Below, piece after piece: positions 1 through 9,758 of a DNA stretch of 64,000 nucleotides. A program made the position numbers and the translations under genes. Every line of letters begins with the position of its first letter. The stretch's first letter is position 1. The DNA comes from Scandinavium sp051650185 (lineage in GTDB: Bacteria > Pseudomonadota > Gammaproteobacteria > Enterobacterales > Enterobacteriaceae): positions 1 to 64,000 of the forward strand of contig NZ_JBOFIN010000028.1 in assembly GCF_051650185.1 (NCBI RefSeq), read 5' to 3'. The notes beneath the pieces were generated by a model, which made no database searches, was not told the DNA's origin, and saw only the letters and a list, made by a program, of their open reading frames with translations.

Positions 1-97
1 TCTGATAAGGACAGATTTCTTTTGATTTGCCAGCGATGCCAGCCTGGTACCCACGTTGATGTGCCCGTTCCAGGCGATCACGTTTTTGTCTCTTCAT
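1..97 (-). CDS. rmf: Ribosome modulation factor Rmf (3' part lies beyond the window)
   Basis: The minus strand from 97 reads an ATG followed by MKRQKRDRLERAH and continues open to the window edge (32 codons visible). This matches the basic N-terminus of Rmf, the 55-residue stationary-phase protein that dimerises 70S ribosomes into inactive 100S particles. A GAGG lies just upstream of the ATG. The position beside pqiC, on the same strand, is the E. coli arrangement. The rest of the gene is to the left of base 1, so length and C-terminus cannot be checked. Confidence 0.9.
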   Translation of the reverse strand, partial: MKRQKRDRLERAHQRGYQAGIAGKSKEICPYQ

Positions 98-352
98 GCC
101 TCGTTTCCCTCATTTTTTGATCTGGTGGAAAAGAAAACAATGGTCACCAAATGTGCAACCACACTTAACGAATAACCCGAATCCGCCACATCGTCAATGC
201 GCAAAATTCACGCCAGTGTCATATTTGTGAGCTACTCAGAAGTTCATTTGTACAAAAACTGTGAGGCAGGACAACTAACAAACTGAAGGCAAAAACAAAA
301 AAACCGCAGCCAGAATTGCTTCTGCTACGGTTTTAGAGATGATTAATTTTCC
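98..352. promoter_or_regulatory. rmf upstream region
   Basis: This 255-base gap between pqiC and rmf (both minus) must hold the rmf promoter and the end of the pqi transcript. I see no open reading frame with coding character. A hairpin ending the pqi operon is listed separately. I could not place -10/-35 elements with confidence. Confidence 0.4.
297..334 (-). terminator. Probable terminator of the pqiABC operon
   Basis: An imperfect inverted repeat with AAAACCG-type and CGGTTTT-type outer arms and inner CAGAA/TTCTG arms lies 19 bases beyond the pqiC stop. On the minus strand it ends in a T-rich run, as expected for an intrinsic terminator. Confidence 0.65.
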
Positions 353-916
353 TTATGGCAGACGATTCATCTCCTGGGAAATCGCCTTAGCTTCCTGCTC
401 CCAGGCCTGAGCCAGCAGTTTAACCATCGCATCATAACCGTCTTGCTGCTGCTTCATCTCAATGTGGAACGGGCGCTTAATCAGCTGTCCACGATGATTC
501 AGCAGCCATTCTCCGCTGACCACCACTGTGCCGTCGTAGCGGCCATGGAAACCGCTAACGTTAACGTTAAGCGTGTCCTGGTCAGTCCCTAATGGCTGAG
601 AAGCAACAACCCAGCCTGGCAGCTGATTGCTCAGGTTCGCCACAAGCGTAGTGCGCAGCTGCTGATCCAGCGGGCTTGCCCACAGGTTGTTATTAGCAAT
701 CACGTATTGCACTTCGCTGGTCTGATACACCACGCCGTTACCAGCCAGATAATCAGGGATGTTGACCTGTTCAACCCACAGCAGATGCCCGCCCTGGCTG
801 GCTGTGCTCTGCACGCCAGCCTGAGACACAGGTAGCTGATAGTACGTCTTGTTGTCACCACTGCTGCTGCATGCTGCCAGCAGACAAGCCATTACCACAG
901 GTAGCCATTTTTTCAT
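353..916 (-). CDS. pqiC: PqiC, outer-membrane lipoprotein of the Pqi lipid-transport system
   Basis: 187 residues with a lipoprotein signal: basic start (MKKW), hydrophobic core and lipobox LAAC with the acylated Cys at residue 16. The following Ser residues suggest sorting to the outer membrane. The rest fits the ABC-type transport auxiliary lipoprotein family (PqiC/YmbA). PqiC is thought to sit at the outer membrane end of the PqiB tunnel that bridges the envelope. The start codon overlaps the pqiB stop by four bases (ATGA), which implies translational coupling. It is the last gene of uup-pqiA-pqiB-pqiC. Confidence 0.95.
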   Translation of the reverse strand: MKKWLPVVMACLLAACSSSGDNKTYYQLPVSQAGVQSTASQGGHLLWVEQVNIPDYLAGNGVVYQTSEVQYVIANNNLWASPLDQQLRTTLVANLSNQLPGWVVASQPLGTDQDTLNVNVSGFHGRYDGTVVVSGEWLLNHRGQLIKRPFHIEMKQQQDGYDAMVKLLAQAWEQEAKAISQEMNRLP

Positions 917-2553
917 TCTTTTGCCCTCTTCGGCTGCGGATCCTTTTTATCCTTCGCTTCAAACACCAACGCATTGCTCTTATCATTCAGCGTTTTCAGC
1001 ACAGGTTGCAGTTCACGCAGCACCTGATCCAGACGTTGCATATCCGCCACCATCTTGTTGTATGCCGCGGAGCCTGGCTGGAAGCCCTGCATACTGCGAT
1101 TCAACTCACGCAGCGTTTTCTGCATGTCTGCTGGCAGGTCCTGCATCGACTGGCTGCCGGTGATTTTGTTCAGATTCTCAAGCGTCGTCTGAACGTGTTT
1201 CATCGTCGTCTGGCTCTCTGCCAGAGTGTTGGTTGCCTGCTGCAACAGCGGGTTGATTGGCAGATTGTTAATCTTATCCAGCGCTTCCATCAGGCGCTGC
1301 TGGATTTGCGCCAGACCACCGCTTACCGTTGGAATAATTGCGTAGCCACCAAAATCGCGGAATTTGCCGCGTGGTTCAGCTTTCGGATAGAAGTCCAAAT
1401 CAACATACAACGCGCCAGTCACCAGGTTACCGGTTTTCAGCGAGCCACGCAGGCCGCGATTCATCAGCTCATCGATATGTGCACGAACGTCCGTATCACC
1501 GCCAAGTTGATTAATCAGACGCTCTGGTTCAATGCGAATCTGTACCGGAATGCGGTAATCATCATTCAGGCGCTGATGCAGTCCTGGGATAAAGAACGGC
1601 ACTTTCCCGACTGTGCCAAGGCGAATGCCACGGAACTCGACAGGTGCACCCGGCTGCAGACCACGAACAGAATCTTTAAAGAACATCACGTAGTCGATGT
1701 GCTGGGTGTAGATGGAATCCTGAATGGTTTTCTGATCGTCAAACAGGTGGTATTCGGTTTTGTTCGCCACGGGTTCGCCGAGATCCAGTCCATCTGGCAC
1801 ATCAAAACTTACCCCGCCGCCAAAGAGCGTCGAGAGGGAACCCATTTCAACACGCATGCCCGCTGAGGTCAGATCGACCGCAATCCCGCTGTCTTTCCAG
1901 AAACGCACGTTGGTCGTCACCAGACGATCGTTGGGTGCATTGATAAAGAGCTGATACATGATGTTGCGCTTTTCCGGGTTGAAGTTGCTGGTTTCAACCG
2001 AGCCGACGCGATAGCCCCGGAACAGCACCGGGTCACCCGGGGAGAGCTGCCCTGCTTTGTTGCTTTCCAGTAAGATACGAATCCCTTTCGCGTCCGGTGG
2101 TGCAAGCGGTGGAGAATCCAGCAACTGGAACTGCGCAGGAGTTGAACCTTTGGTTCCCGGCTGAAGTTCAATGTAAGCCCCTGAAAGCAGCGTGCCAAGG
2201 CCGCTGATCCCTTCACGGCCAACCTGTGGCTTCACGACCCAAAACACCGAGTCGCTATGAAGCAATTTCTCCATGCCAGAATTAAGGCGTGCCTTAATTT
2301 CAACATGCGTCAGATCGTCTGTCAGCGTCGTGCTTTCGATAACCCCCACGTCCACACTGCGGCTCTTGATGCGGGTTTTCCCGCCTTCGATGCCTTCAGC
2401 ATTGGTGGTGATGAGCGTCACTTCCGGGCCCTGATGGCTGTAATGATAGAAGAGGATCCACGCGCCAATCAGCGCTGTGACGATGGGAAAGATCCACACC
2501 GGCGACCAGTTCTTCACCTTTTGCACTTTGGCCTCTCCACTCTTATTTTCCAT
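913..2553 (-). CDS. pqiB: PqiB, MCE-domain periplasmic lipid-transport tunnel protein
   Basis: Starting at the ATG at 2553 (MENKSGEAK) gives 546 residues, the length I recall for E. coli PqiB. An upstream in-frame start would add 12 residues, but a GAGGAAA Shine-Dalgarno sequence precedes the 2553 ATG. One N-terminal membrane segment (about residues 18-40) is followed by three repeated MCE modules, seen as recurrent GDPVLFRGYRVG / GAPVEFRGIRLG motifs, and a helical, coiled-coil C-terminus (about 440-530). PqiB forms hexameric tunnels across the periplasm for lipid trafficking. It follows pqiA by only a few bases and overlaps pqiC. Confidence 0.96.
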   Translation of the reverse strand: MENKSGEAKVQKVKNWSPVWIFPIVTALIGAWILFYHYSHQGPEVTLITTNAEGIEGGKTRIKSRSVDVGVIESTTLTDDLTHVEIKARLNSGMEKLLHSDSVFWVVKPQVGREGISGLGTLLSGAYIELQPGTKGSTPAQFQLLDSPPLAPPDAKGIRILLESNKAGQLSPGDPVLFRGYRVGSVETSNFNPEKRNIMYQLFINAPNDRLVTTNVRFWKDSGIAVDLTSAGMRVEMGSLSTLFGGGVSFDVPDGLDLGEPVANKTEYHLFDDQKTIQDSIYTQHIDYVMFFKDSVRGLQPGAPVEFRGIRLGTVGKVPFFIPGLHQRLNDDYRIPVQIRIEPERLINQLGGDTDVRAHIDELMNRGLRGSLKTGNLVTGALYVDLDFYPKAEPRGKFRDFGGYAIIPTVSGGLAQIQQRLMEALDKINNLPINPLLQQATNTLAESQTTMKHVQTTLENLNKITGSQSMQDLPADMQKTLRELNRSMQGFQPGSAAYNKMVADMQRLDQVLRELQPVLKTLNDKSNALVFEAKDKKDPQPKRAKE

Positions 2554-2557
2554 GGTG

Positions 2558-3811
2558 TTACTTTTCCTCATGGCTTGATTCTGGCTCACGATCCCACAGC
2601 AAACGTGGGTCGAAGGTCATTGCGGAGAACATGGTCATCACAACCACCAGCGCGAACATCACTGCCCCCATCGCCGGATAAATATTCATCAATCCTCCCA
2701 TCCGCACCAGTGCTGACAGTACGGCAATTACAAACACATCAATCATTGACCAACGGCCAACAAATTCAACCACCTCATAAATCAGATGCATCCGCTCACT
2801 GTCCCGAGCGCCATTTCCGTTGGCATTCCAGCATAGCCAACCGATGGCCATCATCTTGAGGGTCGGCACCATAATACTGGCGATGAAAATGACCATTGCC
2901 ACCGGATACGACCCCTCACTCCACAGCAACACCACCCCGGCAATAATCGTGGAGGGGAGTTTTTCACCCAGCAGATCGGTAATCATGATCGGCATAATAT
3001 TGGCAGGCAGATAGAGAATGATGGAGGTGAATAGGAGCGCCAGCGTCCATTGCAGGCTGTGTTTGCGACGCACAAAACCTTTCGTTTCACAGCGAGGACA
3101 AACCGGTTCATCCGCAGGCAGGATGGCGGTGCAGCATGAACATGAACGCAGCCCCTGGCGGATACCCGTGACGCCGACTTTTAAGGGCTGGGCAAGCACA
3201 GGCATCGGGGAGATATCATCCCAAAGCCAGCGACGGTCGACACACTGAAAAGCACGCAGTTGCAGCAGACAGAACATGCACCAGGGTAAGAAGCTGCTGC
3301 CCACCCCGATATCGCCGTAAGCCATCAATTTAACGAAGCTCACCAGCACGCCCGCGAGGAAAATCTCGGCCATGCCCCAGCTTTTAAGATGAAAAAGAAT
3401 GCGAGCTAAAAAGGCCTGAACTTTGACCGGTAAAGGCACACGGTTGACCAGCATGATGATGGTCACAAGGCAAAACGCAGGCACCAGTTGCACAAACAGC
3501 ATGAAAAACGTGCCGAGGCTTGCGTAGTCTTCCGTAAACAGAACTTTCGGGATTTCCAGTAGCTCGATTTCACTGCCAATCCCGCCCACCTTCATGTAGA
3601 CAAAAGGGAACAGGTTCGCCAGTAACAGCATGAACAGCGCCACAATGGCATAAGCCGTTGGGCGCTGACGCGGTTCGTCCCATTCGGTGGTGAGCGTCGT
3701 ACCGCAACGTGGACACGACGCTTTATGTCGGTGTTCAAGGTGCGGTAAGGCCACCAGCAGATCGCATTGTGGGCAGAGGATATGCCCCGCAGCATGATGA
3801 TGATCGCACAT
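2558..3811 (-). CDS. pqiA: PqiA, inner-membrane protein of the Pqi system
   Basis: 417 residues made of two similar halves, each with a zinc-ribbon-like cysteine cluster and about four hydrophobic segments. The first cluster is CPQC plus CPRC near residues 13-38; the second is CSCC plus CPRC near 215-240. This is the paraquat-inducible protein A duplication. The family is the inner-membrane partner of the MCE protein PqiB. It begins 15 bases after uup ends, so it probably shares a transcript with uup in addition to any stress-inducible (SoxRS-type in E. coli) promoter inside uup, which I did not identify. Confidence 0.96.
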   Translation of the reverse strand: MCDHHHAAGHILCPQCDLLVALPHLEHRHKASCPRCGTTLTTEWDEPRQRPTAYAIVALFMLLLANLFPFVYMKVGGIGSEIELLEIPKVLFTEDYASLGTFFMLFVQLVPAFCLVTIIMLVNRVPLPVKVQAFLARILFHLKSWGMAEIFLAGVLVSFVKLMAYGDIGVGSSFLPWCMFCLLQLRAFQCVDRRWLWDDISPMPVLAQPLKVGVTGIRQGLRSCSCCTAILPADEPVCPRCETKGFVRRKHSLQWTLALLFTSIILYLPANIMPIMITDLLGEKLPSTIIAGVVLLWSEGSYPVAMVIFIASIMVPTLKMMAIGWLCWNANGNGARDSERMHLIYEVVEFVGRWSMIDVFVIAVLSALVRMGGLMNIYPAMGAVMFALVVVMTMFSAMTFDPRLLWDREPESSHEEK

Positions 3812-3826
3812 GAACGTTCCTCTAAA

Positions 3827-5731
3827 TTAACCGCCGTTTTTTAACGCTTCCAGCTCTTCCCAGCGCTCAAAAGCGGTTTCCAGTGCTTTCTCTGCTTCCG
3901 CCATTGCGCTCAGAACCGCTTGAGTATGGTCATGAGACTGGCTAAAGAAAGCAGGATCGGCAACCTGGGCCTGCAATCCTTCGAGGTTGGCCTCAAGTTC
4001 TTCAAGACGCTGAGGAAGCTGCTCTAATTCGCGCTGCAGGTTATAGCTTAGTTTGCTACTGGCGCGTTTGACAGTTCCTGCTTTCGGCTGTTCTTTCGGA
4101 GCCGTTGTATTGGCTGACGATTTTCTCGCCAATGACTGCGACTGCTGACCGCGAGCGTCGTGATACCCCCCGACGTAAGCGCCAATCTTGCCGTTGCCTT
4201 CAAAAATCCAGCATTCGGTCACGGTGTTATCCACGAACTGACGGTCGTGGCTCACCAGCATGACGGTGCCCTGATAGCTGTCGATCAGCTCTTCAAGCAG
4301 CTCAAGTGTTTCGACATCCAGGTCGTTCGTCGGTTCATCGAGGATCAACAAGTTACTTGGCTTGAGGAACAAACGGGCCAGCAGCAGGCGGTTACGCTCA
4401 CCGCCAGACAAGGCACGCACGGGCGTCATCGCGCGTTTCGGGTGGAACAGGAAGTCCTGCAGATAACCCAGCACATGGCGCGGCTTACCGTTGACCATCA
4501 CTTCTTGTTTGCCTTCCGCCAGGTTGTCCATCACGGTTTTATCCGGATCGAGTTCTGCGCGGTGCTGGTCGAAATAAGCCACTTCGAGCTTAGTGCCACA
4601 GTGAACACGGCCGCTGTCAGCCTGAAGCTGGCTCAGCATCAATTTCAGCAGCGTGGTCTTCCCGCAGCCGTTCGGGCCAATCAGGGCGATTTTGTCGCCG
4701 CGTTGCACCTGGGCTGAGAAATCTTTCACCAGCACTTTGCCGTCAACCTGATAATTAACGTCTTCCATCTCAAAGACGATTTTGCCGCTACGGCTCGCCT
4801 CTTCGACCTGCATTCTGGCGGTGCCCATCACTTCGCGACGCTCGCTGCGTTCACGACGCATGGCTTTCAGGGCGCGGACACGGCCTTCGTTACGCGTACG
4901 ACGCGCTTTAATCCCCTGACGGATCCACACTTCTTCCTGCGCCAGTTTGCGATCGAATTCGGCATTTTGCAGCTCTTCCACGCGCAGGTTTTCTTCTTTC
5001 TCAAGCAGGTACTGATCGTAGCTACCCGGATACGTCACCAGCTTACCGCGATCGAGATCGACAATGCGGGTGGCCATATTGCGGATGAACGAACGGTCGT
5101 GCGAGATAAAGATGATGGTACCTTTGAAGGTTTTCAGGAACCCTTCCAGCCAGTCGATCGTTTCGATATCGAGGTGGTTAGTCGGTTCATCAAGCAGCAG
5201 CACGCGCGGCCCGCTCACCAAAGCACGGCCCAGCGCCGCTTTTCGCAGCCAGCCGCCGGAGAGGGAACTCAGCGGCATATCCGCATTCAGCCCCAGCTGT
5301 TCCAGCACTTCATTGATACGGCTTTCGAGCTGCCACAGATTGTGGTGATCAAGCAGTTCCTGAAGTTTCGCCATCTCATTGAGATTTTTATCGCTTGGGT
5401 CCGTCATCACCAGATGCGAAATCTCGTGATAGCGCTTCAGGTATTCAGCCTGCTCTTCAATCCCTTCGGCGATGAAGTCATACACGCTGCCCTGTACATT
5501 ACGCGGCGGATCCTGTTGCAGACGTGCTACCACCAGATCCTGCTCGTAAATAATGCGGCCGTCGTCCAGACCCTGTTCACGGTTAAGGATCTTCATCAGC
5601 GTGGATTTACCCGCGCCGTTACGCCCGACCAGACAAACGCGCTCGTTATCTTCGATATGCAGTTCGGTATTGTCCAGGAGCGGCGCATCGCTGAACGACA
5701 GCCACGCGCCATGCATGCTAATTAAAGACAT
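3827..5731 (-). CDS. uup: Uup, ABC-F family ATPase
   Basis: 634 residues with two ABC cassettes and no membrane segments, typical of ABC-F proteins. Walker A GRNGAGKST is at about 36-44, with LSGGW signature and LLLDEPTNHLD Walker B in the first half. Walker A GPNGCGKTT, signature LSGGE and LILDEPTNDLD are in the second. The linker is charged and helical. The last ~90 residues form the coiled-coil domain known to bind DNA in E. coli Uup. The protein is linked to transposon precise excision, to resolution of branched DNA and to ribosome function. It lies 12 bases downstream of rlmL on the same strand. Confidence 0.96.
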   Translation of the reverse strand: MSLISMHGAWLSFSDAPLLDNTELHIEDNERVCLVGRNGAGKSTLMKILNREQGLDDGRIIYEQDLVVARLQQDPPRNVQGSVYDFIAEGIEEQAEYLKRYHEISHLVMTDPSDKNLNEMAKLQELLDHHNLWQLESRINEVLEQLGLNADMPLSSLSGGWLRKAALGRALVSGPRVLLLDEPTNHLDIETIDWLEGFLKTFKGTIIFISHDRSFIRNMATRIVDLDRGKLVTYPGSYDQYLLEKEENLRVEELQNAEFDRKLAQEEVWIRQGIKARRTRNEGRVRALKAMRRERSERREVMGTARMQVEEASRSGKIVFEMEDVNYQVDGKVLVKDFSAQVQRGDKIALIGPNGCGKTTLLKLMLSQLQADSGRVHCGTKLEVAYFDQHRAELDPDKTVMDNLAEGKQEVMVNGKPRHVLGYLQDFLFHPKRAMTPVRALSGGERNRLLLARLFLKPSNLLILDEPTNDLDVETLELLEELIDSYQGTVMLVSHDRQFVDNTVTECWIFEGNGKIGAYVGGYHDARGQQSQSLARKSSANTTAPKEQPKAGTVKRASSKLSYNLQRELEQLPQRLEELEANLEGLQAQVADPAFFSQSHDHTQAVLSAMAEAEKALETAFERWEELEALKNGG

Positions 5732-5743
5732 TTATTCTTTCCT

Positions 5744-7849
5744 TCAGGCTGAGGTGATCAGCCAGCAGTTGTGGATCTGACGGTTACGGGCAAAGTCCGG
5801 TGAAAGCGTTTTTTGGGTGATTTCTTGTGCTTTCAGGCCAAGTGTTGCCAGGCCGTCGTGGTCAAGTTTGAAGCCGCGCTTGTTGTTGGAGAACATGATG
5901 GTGCCGCCTTTGCGCAGCAGGCGCTTAAGGTCGGTCATCAGCTTCAGGTGATCGCGCTGCACGTCAAACGTGTCTTCCATACGTTTAGAGTTAGAGAATG
6001 TTGGCGGATCGATAAAGATCAGGTCGAACTGTTCATCGGCATCGCGCAGCCAGCCCAGCACGTCAGCCTGCAGCAAGCGGTGTGGGCGACCCGTTAACCC
6101 GTTAAGGCGCAGGTTGCGTTCCGCCCATTCCAGGTAGGTACGAGACATATCAACCGTTGTGGTACTGCGAGCGCCGCCCAATCCAGCATGCACACTGGCG
6201 CTGCCGGTGTAGGAGAACAGGTTAAGGAAGTCTTTGCCTTTACTCATCTGGCCGAGCATACGGCGTGCGATTCGGTGGTCGAGGAACAGGCCGGTATCGA
6301 GATAATCCGTCAGGTTAACCCACAGGCGTGCGTTGTATTCGCTGACCTGCATGAATTCGCCCTTCTCGCTCATCTTCTCGTACTGATTTTTCCCTTTCTG
6401 ACGCTCACGGGTTTTCAGCACCAGCTTATTCGGCGCAATACCTAATACAGAAATGGTTGCTGCAATCACATCAAAGAGACGATGACGTGCTTTGGTCGCA
6501 TCGACGGTTTTCGGCGGAGCATATTCCTGAATCACCACCCACTCACCGTAACGGTCAACGGCAACGTTGTACTCCGGCAAATCGGCGTCGTACAGGCGAT
6601 AGCATTCAATGCCTTCCTGACGGGCCCATTTTTCCAGCTTCTTAAGATTCTTGCGCAGACGGTTGGCGTAGTCATCTGCCAGCATGACAGGTGCTGCGCC
6701 GTCGGTTTCTGCCAGATGATAGTTTTTCTGCACGCAGTCCAGCGGGCCATTTTTGGCTTTAAACTGACGCTCAGCGCGCAGCTGCAGGCAGCTCAGCAAA
6801 TCAGGTGAAGCGCTGAACAGCGACAAATTCCAGCCGCCAAATTGGGTCTTCATGATTCGACCGAGCAGATTATGCAGGGCTATCAACGCGGGTTCGCTAT
6901 CGAGACGCTCGCCGTACGGAGGGTTACTCACCACCGTACCGTATGGGCCTTTTGGCAGCGGATTACTGAGCTTAGCGACATCTTTCACTTCGAAAGTGAT
7001 GAGATCGCCAATCCCTGCGCGGCGGGCGTTGCTGCGAGCACGTTCAATCACGCGGCTGTCGATATCCGAACCGTAGAAACGGGATTCATACGCGGCAAGC
7101 CCTGCGCGCGCACGAGTCTGGGCGTCGGCTTTGACTTCTTGCCAGACGGATTCATCATGCTGCGCCCAGCCCTTAAAGCCCCAGTGACCACGATGCAGGC
7201 CAGGCGCACGATCGGTCGCCATCATCGCCGCTTCAATCAGCAACGTACCTGACCCGCACATGGGGTCGAGCATCGGCGTGCCCGGCTGCCAGCCAGAACG
7301 CATGACGATGGCAGCAGCCAGCGTCTCTTTGATTGGCGCAATACCCGTCGCATCGCGATAGCCGCGCAGGTGCAGGCCTTCGCCGCTCAAATCGAGTGAA
7401 ATGTGCGCCACTTCTTTATTCAGACGCACGTTAATACGCACATCCGGGTTTTCTTTATCCACATTAGGACGCGGCAGGTTCTTGCGGGTGAACGCATCAA
7501 CAATGGCGTCTTTCACTTTCAATGCACCGTACTGGCTGTTACGAATTTCTTCGTTCACGCCGCTGAAGTGCACCGCGAAGGTCGCATCCTGATTGAACAT
7601 CTCTGTCCAGCCGATCGCCTGCACGCCGAGATACAGATCCAGGTCGCTGTAGACCTTGCATTCGCTCAGCGGCATCATGATGCGCGATGCCAGACGGCTC
7701 CACATCAGACTCTGGTAGAGCAGTCGCGTGTCTCCCTCAAAGTGGACACCACCCTGAACTACCTGGCAGCCGGTCGCTCCCAGTCCTTCAAGTTCAGTTT
7801 TTAACAGCTCTTCCAGCCCGCGGGCTGTACTGGCAAACAGAGAATTCAT
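5744..7849 (-). CDS. rlmL: RlmKL, bifunctional 23S rRNA m2G2445/m7G2069 methyltransferase
   Basis: 701 residues. The N-terminal part contains a THUMP-like RNA-binding region (about 45-155). The RlmL methyltransferase follows, with DPMCGSGTLLIEAA as SAM motif I and SNPPYGERL as the catalytic NPPY motif. The C-terminal RlmK domain has LNLFSYTGSASVHA and IFIDPPTFSNSK. The fused protein methylates G2445 and G2069 of 23S rRNA. It is divergent from ycbX, with a 93-base gap that must hold both promoters. The start (MNSLFAST) matches the family N-terminus. Confidence 0.97.
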   Translation of the reverse strand: MNSLFASTARGLEELLKTELEGLGATGCQVVQGGVHFEGDTRLLYQSLMWSRLASRIMMPLSECKVYSDLDLYLGVQAIGWTEMFNQDATFAVHFSGVNEEIRNSQYGALKVKDAIVDAFTRKNLPRPNVDKENPDVRINVRLNKEVAHISLDLSGEGLHLRGYRDATGIAPIKETLAAAIVMRSGWQPGTPMLDPMCGSGTLLIEAAMMATDRAPGLHRGHWGFKGWAQHDESVWQEVKADAQTRARAGLAAYESRFYGSDIDSRVIERARSNARRAGIGDLITFEVKDVAKLSNPLPKGPYGTVVSNPPYGERLDSEPALIALHNLLGRIMKTQFGGWNLSLFSASPDLLSCLQLRAERQFKAKNGPLDCVQKNYHLAETDGAAPVMLADDYANRLRKNLKKLEKWARQEGIECYRLYDADLPEYNVAVDRYGEWVVIQEYAPPKTVDATKARHRLFDVIAATISVLGIAPNKLVLKTRERQKGKNQYEKMSEKGEFMQVSEYNARLWVNLTDYLDTGLFLDHRIARRMLGQMSKGKDFLNLFSYTGSASVHAGLGGARSTTTVDMSRTYLEWAERNLRLNGLTGRPHRLLQADVLGWLRDADEQFDLIFIDPPTFSNSKRMEDTFDVQRDHLKLMTDLKRLLRKGGTIMFSNNKRGFKLDHDGLATLGLKAQEITQKTLSPDFARNRQIHNCWLITSA

Positions 7850-7942
7850 ATCGTCACTTATTACTCACAGAAAATTGTTGCGCATTATAGCGAATATAGG
7901 CTTCATAGAGGGCGACTTTTTTTCTTTACAGAGGACAACGGA

Positions 7943-9052
7943 ATGGCGACGTTATCACGGCTCTTTATCCATCCAGTTAAATCGATGCGGGGGATTGGCG
8001 TCACGCACGCGCTGGCCGATATCAGCGGGATGAGTTTTGACCGTATTTTTATGGTAACGGAGCCTGATGGAACGTTTATAACGGCTCGCCAGTATCCGCA
8101 AATGGTGCGGTTCACGCCTGTTCCTGTTCATGATGGGCTGCATCTCACTGCGCCTGATGGCAGTTCGGCTCTCGTGCGATTCGACGACTTCTCAGCAGAC
8201 GCTTCACCCACTGAAGTCTGGGGGAATCACTTCACCGCGCGCATTGCCCCTGAATCGATAAACCTTTGGCTTTCCGGCTTTTTCAAACGCGATGTTCAGC
8301 TGCGCTGGGTCGGCGCACAGCCGTCGCGTCGGGTGAAACGTTTTGATGCCGTTCCGCTTTCGTTCGCCGATGGTTTTCCTTATTTGCTCACCACTGAAGC
8401 CTCACTGCGTGATTTGCAGAACAAATGCCCGGCCAGCGTGCAGATCGAGCAGTTTCGCCCTAACCTGGTCGTGACGGGCACAAAAGCGTGGGAAGAAGAC
8501 ACCTGGAAAGTCGTCCGCATCGGCGAAGTCGTGTTTGATGTGGTGAAACCTTGCAGCCGCTGCGTGTTCACGACGGTCAGCCCGGAACGGGGGCAAAAAC
8601 ACCCGTCTGGCGAACCGCTGACCACATTACAAAGCTTCCGTACCGCGCTGGACAATGGCGATGTCGATTTCGGGCAGAACCTGATTGCTCGAAACAGCGG
8701 CGTAGTACGTGTCGGTGACGAAGTGGAAATCCTGCAAACTGGCCTGGGAAAACTCTACGGCGCAGGTGAAGCAGAAGAGAGATTCGAGCTTGATGTCACC
8801 ACCGATAAGCTGGTCGATATCGACTGGCAGGGTGAAGTGTTCAAAGGAAATAACCAACAGGTTTTACTGGAACAGCTGGAACAGCAAGGCATTCGCGTAC
8901 CCTACTCTTGTCGGGCCGGGATCTGCGGCAGTTGTCGAATTACGTTGCTGGAAGGGGAAGTCAGCCCGTTGAAAAAGAGCTCTGTCGCGGAAGATGGCAC
9001 CATTCTGTGCTGTAGCTGCGTACCGAAAACCGCCCTGAAACTGGCGCGTTAA
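7943..9052 (+). CDS. ycbX: YcbX, MOSC-domain molybdenum protein with C-terminal 2Fe-2S ferredoxin domain
   Basis: 369 residues. The N-terminal beta-barrel and MOSC domain cover roughly residues 1-270, with the conserved KPCSRCVFTTV segment that contains the putative molybdenum-ligating Cys. A plant-type ferredoxin domain follows, with CRAGICGSC (Cys323, 328, 331) and a downstream CCSC (356-359). In E. coli the protein detoxifies N-hydroxylated bases such as 6-hydroxylaminopurine using Moco. An AGAGGA Shine-Dalgarno sequence precedes the ATG. The stop overlaps that of convergent zapC by a few bases. Confidence 0.95.
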   Translation: MATLSRLFIHPVKSMRGIGVTHALADISGMSFDRIFMVTEPDGTFITARQYPQMVRFTPVPVHDGLHLTAPDGSSALVRFDDFSADASPTEVWGNHFTARIAPESINLWLSGFFKRDVQLRWVGAQPSRRVKRFDAVPLSFADGFPYLLTTEASLRDLQNKCPASVQIEQFRPNLVVTGTKAWEEDTWKVVRIGEVVFDVVKPCSRCVFTTVSPERGQKHPSGEPLTTLQSFRTALDNGDVDFGQNLIARNSGVVRVGDEVEILQTGLGKLYGAGEAEERFELDVTTDKLVDIDWQGEVFKGNNQQVLLEQLEQQGIRVPYSCRAGICGSCRITLLEGEVSPLKKSSVAEDGTILCCSCVPKTALKLAR

Positions 9053-9591
9053 ACTGCCTGGCCGTAGCTGAGACTATCCATCAGCGGCTGCGGCTGAAGT
9101 CTGTCATTCATCACTTTAATCGCATCGCCAAGCTGCATGGTACGACCGGCAAGCATTAACCCCGGTTGTGCCAGCAAACAAAGCGCGGCGTTATCACCCG
9201 GCTCAACAACCAGCAGATTGACACGCTCACCGGTATCGCTCAGCCACACCTGTGCGGCATCGCCTGTTACCGGCTGCCAGTCTTCACCGTGCGCCACGAA
9301 GTGCCAGCTTTTTGGCATTTGGGGTTTAAGGAAACGGATGGCCACCAGCGCATTCAGTATCAGCTCAGCGCGGTGTTCTTTGGAGAGTTCGAGATCACGG
9401 CATTTTTCTTCAAACGAGAAATAGAGCGCGGCGTCATCAACACAAAAGCCTGTTGGATCAAAGGCATCCGGGGTCAGCATTCGGCGAGCATAACGCGAAC
9501 GAAATAACATGCCATTGGCTAAATCGAGCATCATTCGATCATGCTCTTCATCGAAATACCAACGCCAGTTATCGTCAGGTTTAATTCGCAT
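9049..9591 (-). CDS. zapC: ZapC, FtsZ-ring stabilising protein
   Basis: 180 residues, no signal peptide or membrane segment, beginning MRIKPDDNWRWYFD, as in enterobacterial ZapC (YcbW). ZapC is a cytoplasmic protein that binds FtsZ, promotes protofilament bundling and lowers its GTPase activity. The call rests on overall similarity and on the conserved location between ycbX and pyrD. It overlaps ycbX tail to tail. Confidence 0.93.
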   Translation of the reverse strand: MRIKPDDNWRWYFDEEHDRMMLDLANGMLFRSRYARRMLTPDAFDPTGFCVDDAALYFSFEEKCRDLELSKEHRAELILNALVAIRFLKPQMPKSWHFVAHGEDWQPVTGDAAQVWLSDTGERVNLLVVEPGDNAALCLLAQPGLMLAGRTMQLGDAIKVMNDRLQPQPLMDSLSYGQAV

Positions 9592-9703
9592 CTCTCTCCC
9601 CCGTCCTCATAAGCATCCTGTGCCTGGAACAACGTAATCCCGTTTCGTTATTTGCCTGAATTAAGAAAAGACCATAAAGTTTAATTTAGCAACATTTGGG
9701 GAA

Positions 9704-9739
9704 TATAAAACAACCAGGGCAGGAAATAAAGCCCTGGTT
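9704..9739 (-). terminator. pyrD terminator
   Basis: Nine-base perfect arms (AACCAGGGC / GCCCTGGTT) around a 10-base loop lie 19 bases past the pyrD stop. On the minus strand the stem is followed by GTTTTAT, fitting an intrinsic terminator. The remaining bases to zapC (9592-9703) are AT-rich and hold the zapC promoter; I see no gene there. Confidence 0.75.
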
Positions 9740-9758
9740 GAAAATTGCGCAGGAAAGA

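Noticed and set aside
871..1866. 331-residue open frame opposite pqiB
   Set aside because: It covers the pqiB/pqiC junction antisense, has no domain, and conflicts with the well-supported pqi genes.
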